Source: Isoetes taiwanensis (lineage: Eukaryota; Streptophyta; Lycopodiopsida; Isoetales; Isoetaceae). Taken from it: a DNA stretch of 64,000 nucleotides. Within the stretch, counting starts at the first letter, position 1, and the number at the start of each line of letters is the position of its first letter. The stretch is from positions 19,031,412-19,095,411 of the forward strand of contig JAJEKV010000016.1 in the NCBI GenBank assembly GCA_021234155.1, in the 5' to 3' direction. A model generated the notes under the pieces. That model saw only the letters and a list, made by a program, of their open reading frames with translations, ran no database searches and had not been told where the DNA came from. The position numbers and the translations under genes were made by a program. Positions 1 through 10,535 of this stretch are shown here, one piece after another.

Positions 1-313
1 CCCCCCTTTCTCCTCCCGTCTTCCCCTTCCCCTCCCCCTTTCGATCTCACCTCGCTCAACTTTCTCAACTATTTATTTGGAAATTCTGTAACAAAATATT
101 ATGAACCACTCCTTGTTATATGATGTGAAATTTTGATGTCAATATGAGTCCCATTTTCAGTCCGAGTCCCAAAATTCAAGATTTGTCCCACTTTAATTAA
201 ATACGACTTATTTTGTAAATAGGGCACTGCCCATAGAGCTCTGCTCATAGCGGAAGTAAGTGGGCACTGCTCACATTTTGTAAGTTGCCTTTATTAATAT
301 AAATATGCCGCTT
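1..313 (-). other. 3' flank / possible LTR part of the Ty3/gypsy element
   Basis: This stretch lies directly downstream (on the minus strand) of the last pol stop codon, where a 3' untranslated segment, polypurine tract and 3' LTR would be expected. An AAAAGCGG-like purine run follows the stop. Two similar short blocks occur near 222-240 and 261-275 (GGGCAGTGCCC and GAGCAGTGCCCAC on the minus strand). The first 50 bases are pyrimidine-rich. No second LTR is present for comparison, so the LTR boundary cannot be fixed. No gene is seen. Confidence 0.25.
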
Positions 314-2335
314 TTAGTCACTATCTGTGGTGTCGGAACGTTGTGGTGCATCTTGTGTAGGACTGTCTGTAGCTTCTGTATGAAATTGTTTAAGGCGAAA
401 ACCATTAACCAGAGTAGGTAATGGCGTGCCATCTAACTCGGCCAGTTTGAAAACACTGGGTTGAACAACTTGAATAATTTGATAAGGACCAAGCCACCTG
501 AACTTACTTGCCTGGAAAATTTTTGTAACGGGAATCATAAAGAAGAACCAAATCACCTTCTTTGAACGTTTTGGTCTTAAGACGTTTGTCATGCAATGAT
601 TTCTGCAACTGTTGTCCATGAAGAACACGAATGTAAGCATCGCGCCTAAGTTCATCCAACTGTTCCATTTGATAAACCCGTTCCTTCAGTGCAGCAGGTG
701 GATTATGTGCTGTAGCAAGTTGGAAACGGAGAGTCGGAAGAATATATTCAAAAGGCATGAGAGCTTCTTGACCATAGACCAATTTGAAAGGAGTGTGACC
801 AGTAGTGATTTTAAAACTGGTGTTGTAAGCCCAAAGAACAGTAGGCAGCTTGTCTTGCCAATCTGTACGAGAAGCGTCACAAATTTTCTTTAGAACAGTG
901 ATAAGAGTTTTGTTGGTACTTTCAGCCAAACCATTGCCTTGAGGATAGTAAGGTGTACTCTTCCTGTGCTGGATGTGAAGATAATCCGTCAGCTCCTTGA
1001 TGGTATGATTGACAAAATGCACGTCACGATCACTAACAAGTTCCGTGGGACAACCAAAACGCGTGATGATGTGCGTGTAGAGAACCTTGGCTGTGCTGGC
1101 AGCAGTGTTGTCTGGAAGTGCACAAGCTTCCGCCCATTTGGTAGCATAATCCGTGATAACTAGAATGTAGCGGGCACGGGTGTGCCTCGCCGGTGGATCC
1201 ATGGGCCCCACAAAGTCCATTCCCCATTTGCTGAAGGGAAGGGGCGTGGTGACCGGCGTCAAGGGAAGAGCATCACGGGCCGTGGGCTTTCCCACACGCT
1301 GACAGACGTCACACGTGCGAGCATAAGCGTGGGCATCTTTTTGAAGAGCGTGGGCCAGAAGTAGCCTGCCAAAAGAATTTTGCGTGCCGTGGCGTCACCA
1401 CTAAAATGACCACCACCAAGCCCATCATGGGCTTGTCGAACAATATCAGGCACCTCATGAGGAAGGACACAACGACGGAGGACCATGTCTTTGCCGCGTT
1501 TGTATAAGTGGCCTACAACCATGGTATAGTCACGGACCTCTCTGAGAAACTGACGGTGGCGGGAGCGAAGCTTGTCTGGAGAGAGCGTCGGATCTTCGGG
1601 AGGAAGAGCACCAGTGAGAAGATATTGCTGAAAGTTGTGAAACCAATGGGGCGTGGCCGTGACCAGGAACAATTGAGCGTCTGGAAAGGCATCAGAAACA
1701 CCCGTGGCGGGATCATCCGTGTGGATGCGTGAAAGGTAATCAGGCACCACATGAGACTTGCCTGCCTTATGAACAATTTCGAAGGGAGCAAATTCTTGCA
1801 GAAGAAGGACCCAACGAGCAATTCGTCCCGTGGGCGTGGCTTTGTTGATCAAATAAAGAAGAGCTTGATGATCAACAAAGAACTTGATCTGGCTACCCAA
1901 CAAATAATGTCGGAAACGTTGGACACAGAAAACTAAGCCCAAAGCTTCCCGTTCCGTGGCAGAATAGTTGCGCTCAGCAGGATTGAGTTTCCGGCTGACA
2001 TAGCGGATCGGTTTATCTGTGTGTTCATCATAGGATTGAGAAAGAACAGCACCAATGGCAAAAGCAGAGACATCAACATGGACATGGAAGGGCTTGTTCT
2101 ATTGAGGAGGAACAAGTACCGGGGCCTGAGTAAGTAACAGCTTTAACTTTTGAAAAGCAGCTTCCGCTTGGGGATTCCAAGCCCAAGTAGATTCATCACC
2201 CGTGAGTTTATGAATGGGATCAGCGATAGCTGCAAGTCCAGGAATGAAGGTGGAATAGTAATTAACCTTACCCAGGAAAGATCGTGTCTCTTTGATATTA
2301 GATGGTGCTTGAGCCTTCATTACACAACTGATTAG
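314..2335 (-). pseudogene. pol: Ty3/gypsy retrotransposon pol fragment: RT end, RNase H, integrase
   Basis: Read on the minus strand, the frame starts in the region that links reverse transcriptase to RNase H (motif RSFLGKVNYY near 2,285). RNase H follows, with FHVHVDVSAFAIGAVL, ATEREAL and the FFVDHQAL block. Next come an HHCC integrase finger (HDGLGGGHF, then CDVC) and the DDE core (GMDFVGP, VSDRDVHF, PQGNGLAEST). The C-terminal GPY/F-like module is GPYQIIQVV. This order is that of Ty3/gypsy elements. It is broken by an in-frame TAG at 2,099-2,101 and by frameshifts at homopolymers near 1,337-1,341 and 520-524. The frame ends with TAA at 314-316. The catalytic core of RT, protease and gag are missing; the element is cut at about 2,335 by LINE sequence. 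The final lesions are few, so it is either fairly young or the two homopolymer shifts are read errors. Confidence 0.9.
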
Positions 2336-3648
2336 ACCAGGGTGGTTCTCATATCCTCTTCACGTCACCCCATGCCTTCTGCACTCACATATCGGGGACA
2401 GCCTGTGGACGTCACGCCCACCTACAAGTACCTAGGGGTGGAGTTCCCCTCCTCGCTCTGCTGGGAGGCGTCTATCCGCTTGCGGGTGACGGCAAGCTGG
2501 AAAGCGCTTTTATGCCATGCGAACAACGGGCCACCGTGCAGAGCTCTATGATCGGGGCCATCGATCACATCTGTTCCGCACCGGGTCGAGCCTGTCCTTC
2601 TCAGACGGGGTCGAGGTTTGGGGCCCCGTCGCCTTTTGCGACACCGGAATGACTTGAGAGCAGTGTGAAGGCATTTTTGCACGCACTTGGGGTGAAACCT
2701 TCGGGCCCCTATCGATTCTGGCTGCAGAAACCGGATTCTTGCCACTTCGGTAGGGGCAGCCCTTGATAGACACACATCGTCTATTTTCTAAAGTGGTTAC
2801 TATGGGTGATGCTCGGCTCCGCACACCGGGCTTTTGCGGGCAATGGGTCCATGGCTGCTTAGGGCTTTGTTGGAGGGGTAAGAGAGATCGGTGGTTCGCC
2901 GGATGGAACGCGGCAGAGCCTGTGATGCGTCGCAGTGGACGCAATGCCGATCGTGGCGGCCTACCGGGGAGTACCTAGGCGCTTGTTTCCTTGGCAAGCT
3001 CGGGACCCGGCGCCTAGAGCATGTCAAAACGGCCCATTACAAGGAGCACATCAACCCCGTGTTAGCCCGGGGCCCACGGCTCCACCCGCGTTCCCGGCCC
3101 CCGAAAAGTGCGGACTCATTGCCTCCATTCGCACACGGGTGCCCACCATCTTCGCATCGAGGCGGGCGGTGGATTGGGGAGCCCCGCCAGACAAAGCTCT
3201 ATCGGGGCAAGCGGGTGCCATTGAGGATGAGTCTCACACTTTCGAGTTGCCCGGCGTTGGTCGATCCAGGGCGATCACGCTCCCTCGATGCGGCCGGACT
3301 TGCCCTTACATTTGCTGATGAACCACACCGCGTCGATGCGTGCCACCGGGTCGTACATTCGGAGGAATCTTTGGACTGCGAGGTCACCTTTGCCCCTTTA
3401 CGCTTTCGCCCGATTAGGCACTACTGGTCGCGGTGCATGATTTGTATATATTTGGGTGTTTCGCATTTTATATGTTAGGGACGGTTTGTCAAGAGGTCGA
3501 TTTTCGCCACGGTTTTCCCTCGAAAACCCTTCGGGGCGGGGGTTTTTTAATCTGGGCAGTAATCCGCTTGCTGCGTTTTTGTATTGGGTCCCATAGACCG
3601 ATTGGTCTCCGTGGATGATAAAAGTGCCTTCCTTCCTTCCTTCCTTCC
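2336..3648 (+). mobile_element. 5'-truncated LINE (non-LTR retrotransposon) 3' part with (CCTT)n tail
   Basis: The plus strand opens in the thumb region of a non-LTR reverse transcriptase. TYRGQPVDV and YKYLGVEF (about 2,390-2,440) are the usual RT-end motifs. The conserved post-RT block of plant LINEs follows in another frame: KAFLHALGVKPSGPY with a flLP-like end near 2,665-2,755. A later stretch (about 3,100-3,260) resembles the terminal histidine/cysteine-rich region, including an EDESHTF motif. Several stops and frameshifts separate these pieces, so the copy is dead. The element ends in five to six CCTT repeats (3,627-3,648), taking the place of a poly(A) tail. It abuts the gypsy fragment at about 2,335. 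I see no clear target-site duplication. Confidence 0.7.
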
Positions 3649-4175
3649 ATAAATATAATGCATCATTAACAAGCCCAAAGTGAACATATGTAAAAATGCA
3701 AAACAGGTTGATCAGATCTGGCTCATATTGAATCGAGACTTATTGTTTTATTCGCAAAGTCCTTGCTCATTGTGGTGATTGCAATATCCCTTAGTCTTGT
3801 GGATGATGATTAATTCATTTTGTCTACATAGCATCTATGTAGATGCGATAGCATATATGTACATGTGATGATGTATAGAGGATTTGTGTGACATTTCGAC
3901 ATCATAGAAAAATAAGTATAATTTTTATTACAATATCATGGGCTCAATTAACAATTGTGAAATATTAGCAACACCCAGCACAGAGAGTGCCACGGGCTTC
4001 CATAGATACACAAAAGCAACCAGACATACCTTATCCATAACAACAATGATGACAACAGCTAGGAAACGATTTTGGTTATTGAGAGATGAGCGATGCACCA
4101 CTAGGGCACCAATTCCTAGGATGCCAAATATTTCTGGACAATAGTATGATTGACACAGATGAACAATCTACTACC

Positions 4176-4212
4176 AAGTACTTGAAGCATTTGATTATTG
4201 CTTCAAGTACTT
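4176..4212. repeat. Perfect 14-bp inverted repeat, 9-nt loop
   Basis: AAGTACTTGAAGCA at 4,176-4,189 is followed, after a 9-base loop, by its exact reverse complement at 4,199-4,212. Function is unknown; it may be the remnant of a small hairpin transposon. Confidence 0.8.
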
Positions 4213-4360
4213 CAAAGGCAAATTTTAGATATAGTTAATGCCATTTCCACTGCCAGGAAAACAAGAACTACATCGCATGCCACAAAAAGTTTAAACTTCA
4301 TCTTATGCCAAAAGTTTCAACTGGCTTGGCTGCTCTTTTAACTGCTACCTTTTTTTAGCT

Positions 4361-4386
4361 CCATCCATCCATCCATCCATCCATCC
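4361..4386 (+). repeat. (CCAT)n microsatellite
   Basis: Six and a half uninterrupted CCAT units. A second tetranucleotide tract (CCTT) ends the LINE 700 bp upstream. Confidence 0.95.
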
Positions 4387-4969
4387 TGGAGACTGAGAGT
4401 TGATTGGCTTTGAGGTATAGCTTTCCTTGTGGTCTTACAGATCCTATGCCAGCTATATTATATTTACCCTCATCCATGTGGGTTTGTGGCATATTCCAAG
4501 TATATGTCAGTATATGCTCGAAAACATGACTTTGAAGTGTGATTTAAGCCATTTCACTCTCGGGTCACGGAAGGCAACCCTCCGTGCGCAGCACCTTGTT
4601 AATTCTAGAATATTGATTGACTATCATCTAAGTCCATTTACAATGAAGATATTTGCATCTTGCCATGAGAATATTGATTGGCCCCATGTTGCTGCCCTAG
4701 TGCGACTTTGTTTTGGAAATTTTGCTCCATCAAATGGGTGCATAATGGAATTATATATGCTAATGTACCCTATCCTTAAAGACCAGGCCTCCTTCACATT
4801 GTTTGGGCTCAACATTTTGGACTCAACATAAACCCCTCTTTATAGTGAGACGGGAGAGAAATGGTCTTGAATATTCCTGTCTTCAGATTCACTTCCAAGA
4901 CATACGGGAAATAGATAAAAGAAATGTTCGCGACGACAAAAATTCCAAGACATATGGGAAATGAAGAAG

Positions 4970-5001
4970 AGAAATGTTGCCGGCGCGATAAATTTCTTGT
5001 A
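4970..5001 (+). repeat. GC-rich palindromic element, shortened copy
   Basis: It has the same outer arms as the copy at 9,577-9,621 (AGAAATGTT at the left, GCGATAAATTTCTTGTA at the right) but the GC core is reduced to GCCGGC. A half copy (AGAAATGTTCGCGAC) starts at 4,920, and another isolated right half (GATAAATTTCTTGTA) lies near 21,196. Confidence 0.6.
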
Positions 5002-5947
5002 AATATTAACTAATATCATGCTATGGTAAATTCTAACTCTCAAACAAAACATCACAATATGGAAACAGGATTGCATAGATGCCCTAGTGCGCATTCTGTT
5101 GTTGACATGTGTCATCCCTCTACAATCCGGAATGGAAGTTGGGTCTTCCAATTCTGGACGACTGGTTAAGCAGGTAATTTTGTTTTTTTCAACATGCATC
5201 CAACATCAAAATACCCTGCTTCTATTGCAAGAATACCTTGCAACAACAATAATACCCTGCTCAAGTGGCGTTAGAGATGGATACAGAGCATGGATACAGT
5301 GTTGGCTAACAACAGAATCTGAGAACTAATTTTCCTCAATATTTGATGCAAAAGAACATAAAACCAATCACAATTTGCCCAATGATTCGGCATAACAGTA
5401 TGTTGAATAATCGATGAAATGTTTTCTTAAAATTTATGCAACGGAATTGCTCACCCTTTTTTTCAAGCCCAAAAATTCCATGAAGCAGAGCAATGTGGGC
5501 TTTTTGGAATCCCTCAAGAAATGTGCCGTCATGTTCTGTATTCATCTCCAGTTTCAGAATTAGACAAAAGTATACTGGATTTCTTAAAATCCTCTTCTTC
5601 ATTCAATTCAATGGGAAAATTTTAGAACACTTTAGGCCAGATTGACCGAATTGGAGAGCATATGCAGCTATAACGGAGCTAAAAATGATCATGGCATATA
5701 TGAAATGGATGACTATGCTTAAAACGAGTTCAAAGAGGATTCATAACCGACTTGTTTCATAAATGTTTATTACGCAGATGACAGCCTTGCACTTGGCTTG
5801 GACGGACTGTAAAGCGCAAGAACCGCCATAATCTGTGCACAAGACTGTGAATCAGACCCAACGAGCTGCCATGCAAATCCATAGCCATAGCCTGCTGCAT
5901 ATATCCGCAAAGAATTAGCCTCGATGCAGCCATTGCCGCAGGGAAAA

Positions 5948-5970
5948 AGGGGAGCAAATTTTGCTCCCCT
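5948..5970. repeat. Perfect 11-bp palindrome with 1-nt loop
   Basis: AGGGGAGCAAA and its reverse complement are separated by one T. It lies in a locally GC-rich patch (5,930-6,080) with several CCGG-centred short inverted repeats. No gene was recognised there. Confidence 0.75.
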
Positions 5971-6177
5971 GTTTCCATATTGTGGGGGAAATAAAATTGG
6001 GTCTCGATTTCCGGTCCAGCCGGTGACCTGCTCCCGGCTATCGCCGGTTGCAGGATCCCATCGGCTGAATCGAAAATCGATCCCCAATTTCCTTTCCCCT
6101 GTACATAATAGTATCCAATAAAATAGCTCACATTAGCTCCATAAGGTATTTAGCTCATCCTCCTTAACATTAGCTAA

Positions 6178-6222
6178 TACAAGAAACTTATCGCGGCGGC
6201 CAAGGCCGCCGCGAACGTTTCT
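6178..6222 (-). repeat. GC-rich palindromic element, full copy
   Basis: This is the reverse complement of the 9,577-9,621 copy. The core CGCGGCGGCC-AA-GGCCGCCGCG (6,192-6,213) is a perfect 10-bp palindrome with a 2-base spacer, extended by AT-rich arms that are nearly complementary. Confidence 0.85.
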
Positions 6223-6480
6223 CTTTTCCAGACCATAACAAATGGCCTAACGTGCAACATCCCGCTATTCTACCAAGGTAAATAAGTTACAATTTTTTCT
6301 TTGAAATCGCAATGGCTTAAAAGTAATGGTTAGGTTCTTTTCACCAATCTGATTTATAGATATCACAGCAAGTTCAATCAAAAGATGCCACATACACATC
6401 TTTTTGAGGATTGTGAAAAAGTTAACCAGCTTGATGGGCTAAAAATTTAACCATCAATATTATGAAATTGGTCAGAAAGA

Positions 6481-6585
6481 GGCACACTTAGAAATTATGG
6501 CCATTACCATAAAAAATACCTAGCAAGAACATAAATCTAAAGCTAGGTATTTTTTATGGTAATGGCCATAATTTCTAAGTGTGCC
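6481..6585. repeat. Perfect 44-bp hairpin, 17-nt loop
   Basis: The 44 bases at 6,481-6,524 (starting GGCACACTTAG) are exactly complementary to 6,542-6,585. The loop is 6,525-6,541. Perfect pairing over 44 bp fits a young fold-back MITE or a siRNA-producing hairpin; conserved plant miRNA precursors usually have bulges. The right-arm mirror copy is at about 59,355-59,440, where the two stems no longer match each other. Confidence 0.9.
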
Positions 6586-8885
6586 ATCTAAGCAATGTCT
6601 CTGCTTATAACACCACTATTATATACTACGGCATGGTTCTACGGTTTAAGCTACCAAGGCTTGCTAAGGTAAGCTTCTATTACTCAATATGTATTCAAAC
6701 GTGGCTTAAGTTATGTCCCTAACCAGGCATGCAAAAACCAGGTCTCTAAAAGATGGACTCTATGGTCCCAATAGAGCATAGTCTATATTCTAAAAGATGA
6801 AGGCATGCTATAGTATGGTCGAATTGTCTACACATATATAATGCAGTTTCAATTTTTTCATTTTCTGTTTTTGTCACAGGGAATTTTTCTGCGCCGCAAT
6901 CTATTTGAATGTTTGGTTGCCACGTATTTTTCCTTCGTCAAAGATCTTGACGCCTAGCAAAAGCCCGATCCGATAGAAGCGATGGCCATGGCAGCGAGCA
7001 GCCAAGAGCTATGGCGGCAACAACCTGAATGCTTCCATCTGGCGGCAGCGGCAGCGGCAGCGGTAGCGGTGCATCATGTTCCTCGGTTGGGCATTGCTGC
7101 TGCAATGAAGACCCTGTTTCGGCTTGATTTGGCTTGATTTCGGTTTGATTTGGAGCCCAATAGGCGCCATTAGTTCATCCGTTCTTCCATTTTGTGTCTC
7201 TATAGCAGATTTTCTAGTGAACATTTTTTTATTTGCATGAGAGGGGATGCGCATTTTTTGTGTATCTGACTCTGGTTGCTGGCATCTAGCACATTCATTC
7301 CAAGTATACTGAGGAGGAACAGTCCGCCTGTATTCCAATACGTGGTTCAGAGCAATTTACAGGGTTCATTTTAGTTCCAGCACTATGCAAATATGTGAAA
7401 CTATCACATGCTTTGAGACTTAATGATGTTGTCTATATTGCGCTCATAGATGGGTTTTGCGGGGCAGGAAGATGCTGTGGGCATTGTTTAAAATGGGCAA
7501 GGGAAAGCCCTGTTTTCGTAATGTATACTGATTGATTGGCTACAGGAGCTAATGACAGAGATGCTAAATGCAGGCAATAAACCTTTGTGCTTTAACCACA
7601 ATGATCATTGAGGGTTTGATTCCCCTCATTTCCATTTCGATTATGATTGGATTTGCTGTGATGCTGCCTGTTATCAGACCAGCGTGAAATATATCAGGCC
7701 AATTTTGTCTGATCGTTCCTGAGGCTTAGCCAACAGGTAATCTTGATCCATTTAGCATAAAAATGTTATAAGTAGTGGTTGCTTTGCTTTTGCTTATGTT
7801 GCATTTTCTTGACTACAATTTCCAAGTATTTGAGGCAGTGTCAGATCCTGATTTGATGCATATGGCCAAATGCCTCGAATGAATGTGAGCTCTAGATTGC
7901 TTGATACAAATAAGAAAGATTTACTGCAAACTCTATGTCGACTATGCCATGGCAGTGAATTAGAAGGTATTCAGAGCCGACATTGCATTTTTAGGAAGCT
8001 TCTATTGCACACAGTGCATGCACGAGAAAACAATCCCTTTCCGTTTTAGAACGCTTTTGAATGCATGAGCAGAAGAGATTCAATTTCTAGGTGTTTTGTT
8101 GGATCCTTACCTCTGTGTTTTGTGGTTTATTGTTTAGCACTTCATGTTTGTATGATGGCTTCTTATTTAGCAGTTCATCTGAAGCCATGAGAATGTGCTT
8201 CTTTTGAGATTGTTTTTCTTCTATTCTTGTGATTTGAATATTAGGTGCATTTTAGCTAGTGCAAATTTTTCATTCCGCTTGATTAGGACTGTCACATGCG
8301 ATAAATAAATAGATATGAAGCTACTGGGAGGATATGCTGTTTGAAAAATGAGGAAGCACAGTCTGTCTTATTTCAAGCATAGTGCAAAAGTTCCTGACAT
8401 TCAATAAATCCCGACGCCTTTGTGTCAGAGGCAGAAGGACCCATCTTTATGAATGATTTGAATGATTTGTTAGAATATAGACATGAATGCTCACTAGAAA
8501 CATTTGTTTTTATGTGGGGGGGTTCAGTAGGGCATTGTAATGCTATCACAAATCATTTTCAAATCATTTTTGCAAGAAATTTAATATCCTTCGTTGAAGA
8601 ATGCAGAATGTATTCCACAATGACTTAACTAATGAATGCTTACTAGTTTCTAAATAACATTGTGGATGCAGAAGGCTGAAGAAAGAGCACAAAACTTATT
8701 CAATTATTAACATGATATTTACAGGACGTCACTCAAAACTAGATATAATCCATATTGATATGTTGTCCAATGTATTTATAAGCATTTGAAGATCTGACCT
8801 AAAGTAAGCTTACATGCAAAAAAAAAATCTTACAACAATTATTCCAAATCACTGTTTAGATATATTAAGCGTACAATGAGTCCAT

Positions 8886-9060
8886 TCAAAAACATGATCA
8901 TTTCAAGCATTTGGTTGTCTTTTACTGCAGTAGTATAAGTTGTAAGATATAATATAAGCAAGAATTAATCCACTTGAGAAGAGGACCCTTCAAAAACATG
9001 ATTTTTCGTGCATAAGATATATTATAAGCTAGAATTAATCCGCTTGAGAAGAGGACCCTT
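8886..9060 (+). repeat. Local direct duplication, about 70-bp period
   Basis: The block ending AGAATTAATCC.CTTGAGAAGAGGACCCTT occurs at 8,943-8,990 and again at 9,013-9,060. Both are preceded by a CAAAAACATGAT segment (8,887 and 8,991). The first copy carries about 35 extra bases. Confidence 0.75.
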
Positions 9061-9576
9061 CTATGGAAGTAGATTGTTGTTATATATTTGATAGTCTCTT
9101 AACATAAATGTTCATGAAATGGAATACAATGAAATTGAACCAGCATATGTCCAAAATGCAAATTTTGAGTTCATGGTGGAGTAGTTGGCCACTAAAAAGC
9201 ATGTTATTGCATTAGCAATTGTGCCCTCCCTATCATGTAATCACGCATCAATACAATGTAAATGTGCAGACATAACCACCAATCCTATATGACCTCATTG
9301 CGATCCGTCCCTACATTCCTCCAACTAATGGCTCCATTAATTTGTCTCCTAAAAACCCTTGCTTAAAGCTTGCAAGCTCCTTTTCCTCCAAAATTCTTTG
9401 TAAAAAATATTTCTTAGAGCTAGCCAATTGGAACCACCTTAAAAAAATTAAGGGGGTTTATGTAAAGTCTAAAGTAATTTTACAAAATTAAAAGGGAATC
9501 TAACAAATTCGACATTCAATGTAATATTGTTGCTCCTTTTCATGATGCATCATTTTCATACCTTTTTCTTTCAAAG

Positions 9577-9621
9577 AGAAATGTTCGCGGCGGCCTTGGC
9601 CGCCGCGATAAATTTCTTGTA
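9577..9621 (+). repeat. GC-rich palindromic element, full copy
   Basis: AGAAATGTT, then CGCGGCGGCC-TT-GGCCGCCGCG (9,586-9,607), then ATAAATTTCTTGTA. The core is perfectly palindromic and the outer arms nearly so, so the whole 45 bases can fold into one hairpin. Same family as 6,178-6,222 and 4,970-5,001. Confidence 0.85.
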
Positions 9622-10535
9622 GATATAACTAATATAAATGCACGGGGTTATGGTTCGAAACCTTAGACACTAAATATATTGATATACGTGGGGGATACCG
9701 GGGCCTCGGTAGCCCCTTAAAAAACAACAGTATCAGAAGAAGCGATGGCGGCCAGAACACAGAACCGACCGGCTGGGTTCCAAGGTTCTACTTCGGCAAT
9801 CCTTCTGGGATTCTATCAAGGCTAATTTCCAGCACAGAAGAGTCGGATTCTTAGACCCAAAGCCAGATTCTTCGCAGAAACTCAAGCATAGAGCAAGCAA
9901 GAGGGGTCGACTGGGAGAAGGGAGTTCTTCCCAAACAATGAATAAGCCTTGATTTACAGGGATTGATGACCGGATTTTACAGTAGGGGACCGGATTGAAG
10001 GCCCAATCAATTATTCATGGCAGGCCTACGATGGAATGCCCCAATTGAATGTCTGTGGCCATATTCAATGTCTTTTTTTTCATATACATCTTCTATCTAA
10101 TTTCTTAAACGGGTTTCCAGCTAAAGCAGCGTGAATCTATTTGCTTGCAGTGCCAACGGCCTTGTTCTGGCAATTGGCAATTCTCCCCACAAAGGATTCT
10201 TGGCGATTCAGCACTACAAATTCGAGTTTACCAGCGGGAATAAATCGAGACTCTTTCTTGAGCCTGTTATTTGCAGACAGAACTGGTTTTCTGAGGAAAA
10301 CTGACAGATTAATAGTAGAGAAGACTACCCATGAAACAGACCAAAATGAAGCCGCTGCCATACCTGTTAATATGATGCTGAACACGACAACACACTCATG
10401 CAAAGTGGTAAAGATAAGAATTATCCAGCAAACAGCATCTAATGAGAAGAAAACAAATCCGAGATGTTTGTTGCAGCGGCAGGGCTTGAGCTGGGGTCAC
10501 GCGTGCCTGCCATCTTGAGTTGCTAGTGTTGCCCT
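9622..10535. other. Gene-free stretch downstream of the VIM fragment
   Basis: No credible exon. A GC-rich hairpin (TACCG-6-CGGTA inside GGGG...CCCC) sits at 9,692-9,717, and a B-box-like GGTTCGAAACC at about 9,652. An open frame on the minus strand (10,137-10,403) contains NNRLKKE, faintly like the SRA segment expected next in the VIM protein, but this is too weak to call an exon. Confidence 0.5.

Larger units (their letters stand above)
3649..9576. other. Gene-free, AT-rich stretch with small repeats
   Basis: About 5.9 kb without a credible gene. Open frames at 4,427-4,831 (plus) and 5,757-6,131 (minus) show no family motif and normal noncoding composition. The stretch contains the hairpins, microsatellite and palindromic elements listed separately. 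A possible tRNA-like B box (GGTTTGATTCCCC near 7,612) is too isolated to call. Confidence 0.6.

Noticed and set aside
4427-4831. 134-codon plus-strand open frame as a small gene
   Set aside because: It has a non-ATG start and no motif; the composition is that of surrounding AT-rich DNA.
5757-6131. 124-codon minus-strand open frame
   Set aside because: It covers several short palindromes and has no family resemblance; two overlapping frames of similar length indicate chance openness in a GC-rich patch.
7558-7640. tRNA gene suggested by GGTTTGATTCCCC
   Set aside because: Only a T-arm-like word is present; no acceptor or anticodon arm could be paired.
10137-10403. Next SRA exon of the VIM gene (NNRLKKE resembling the SGNKR.NK motif)
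   Set aside because: The similarity covers only a few residues and no splice junction joins it to the truncated SRA frame.
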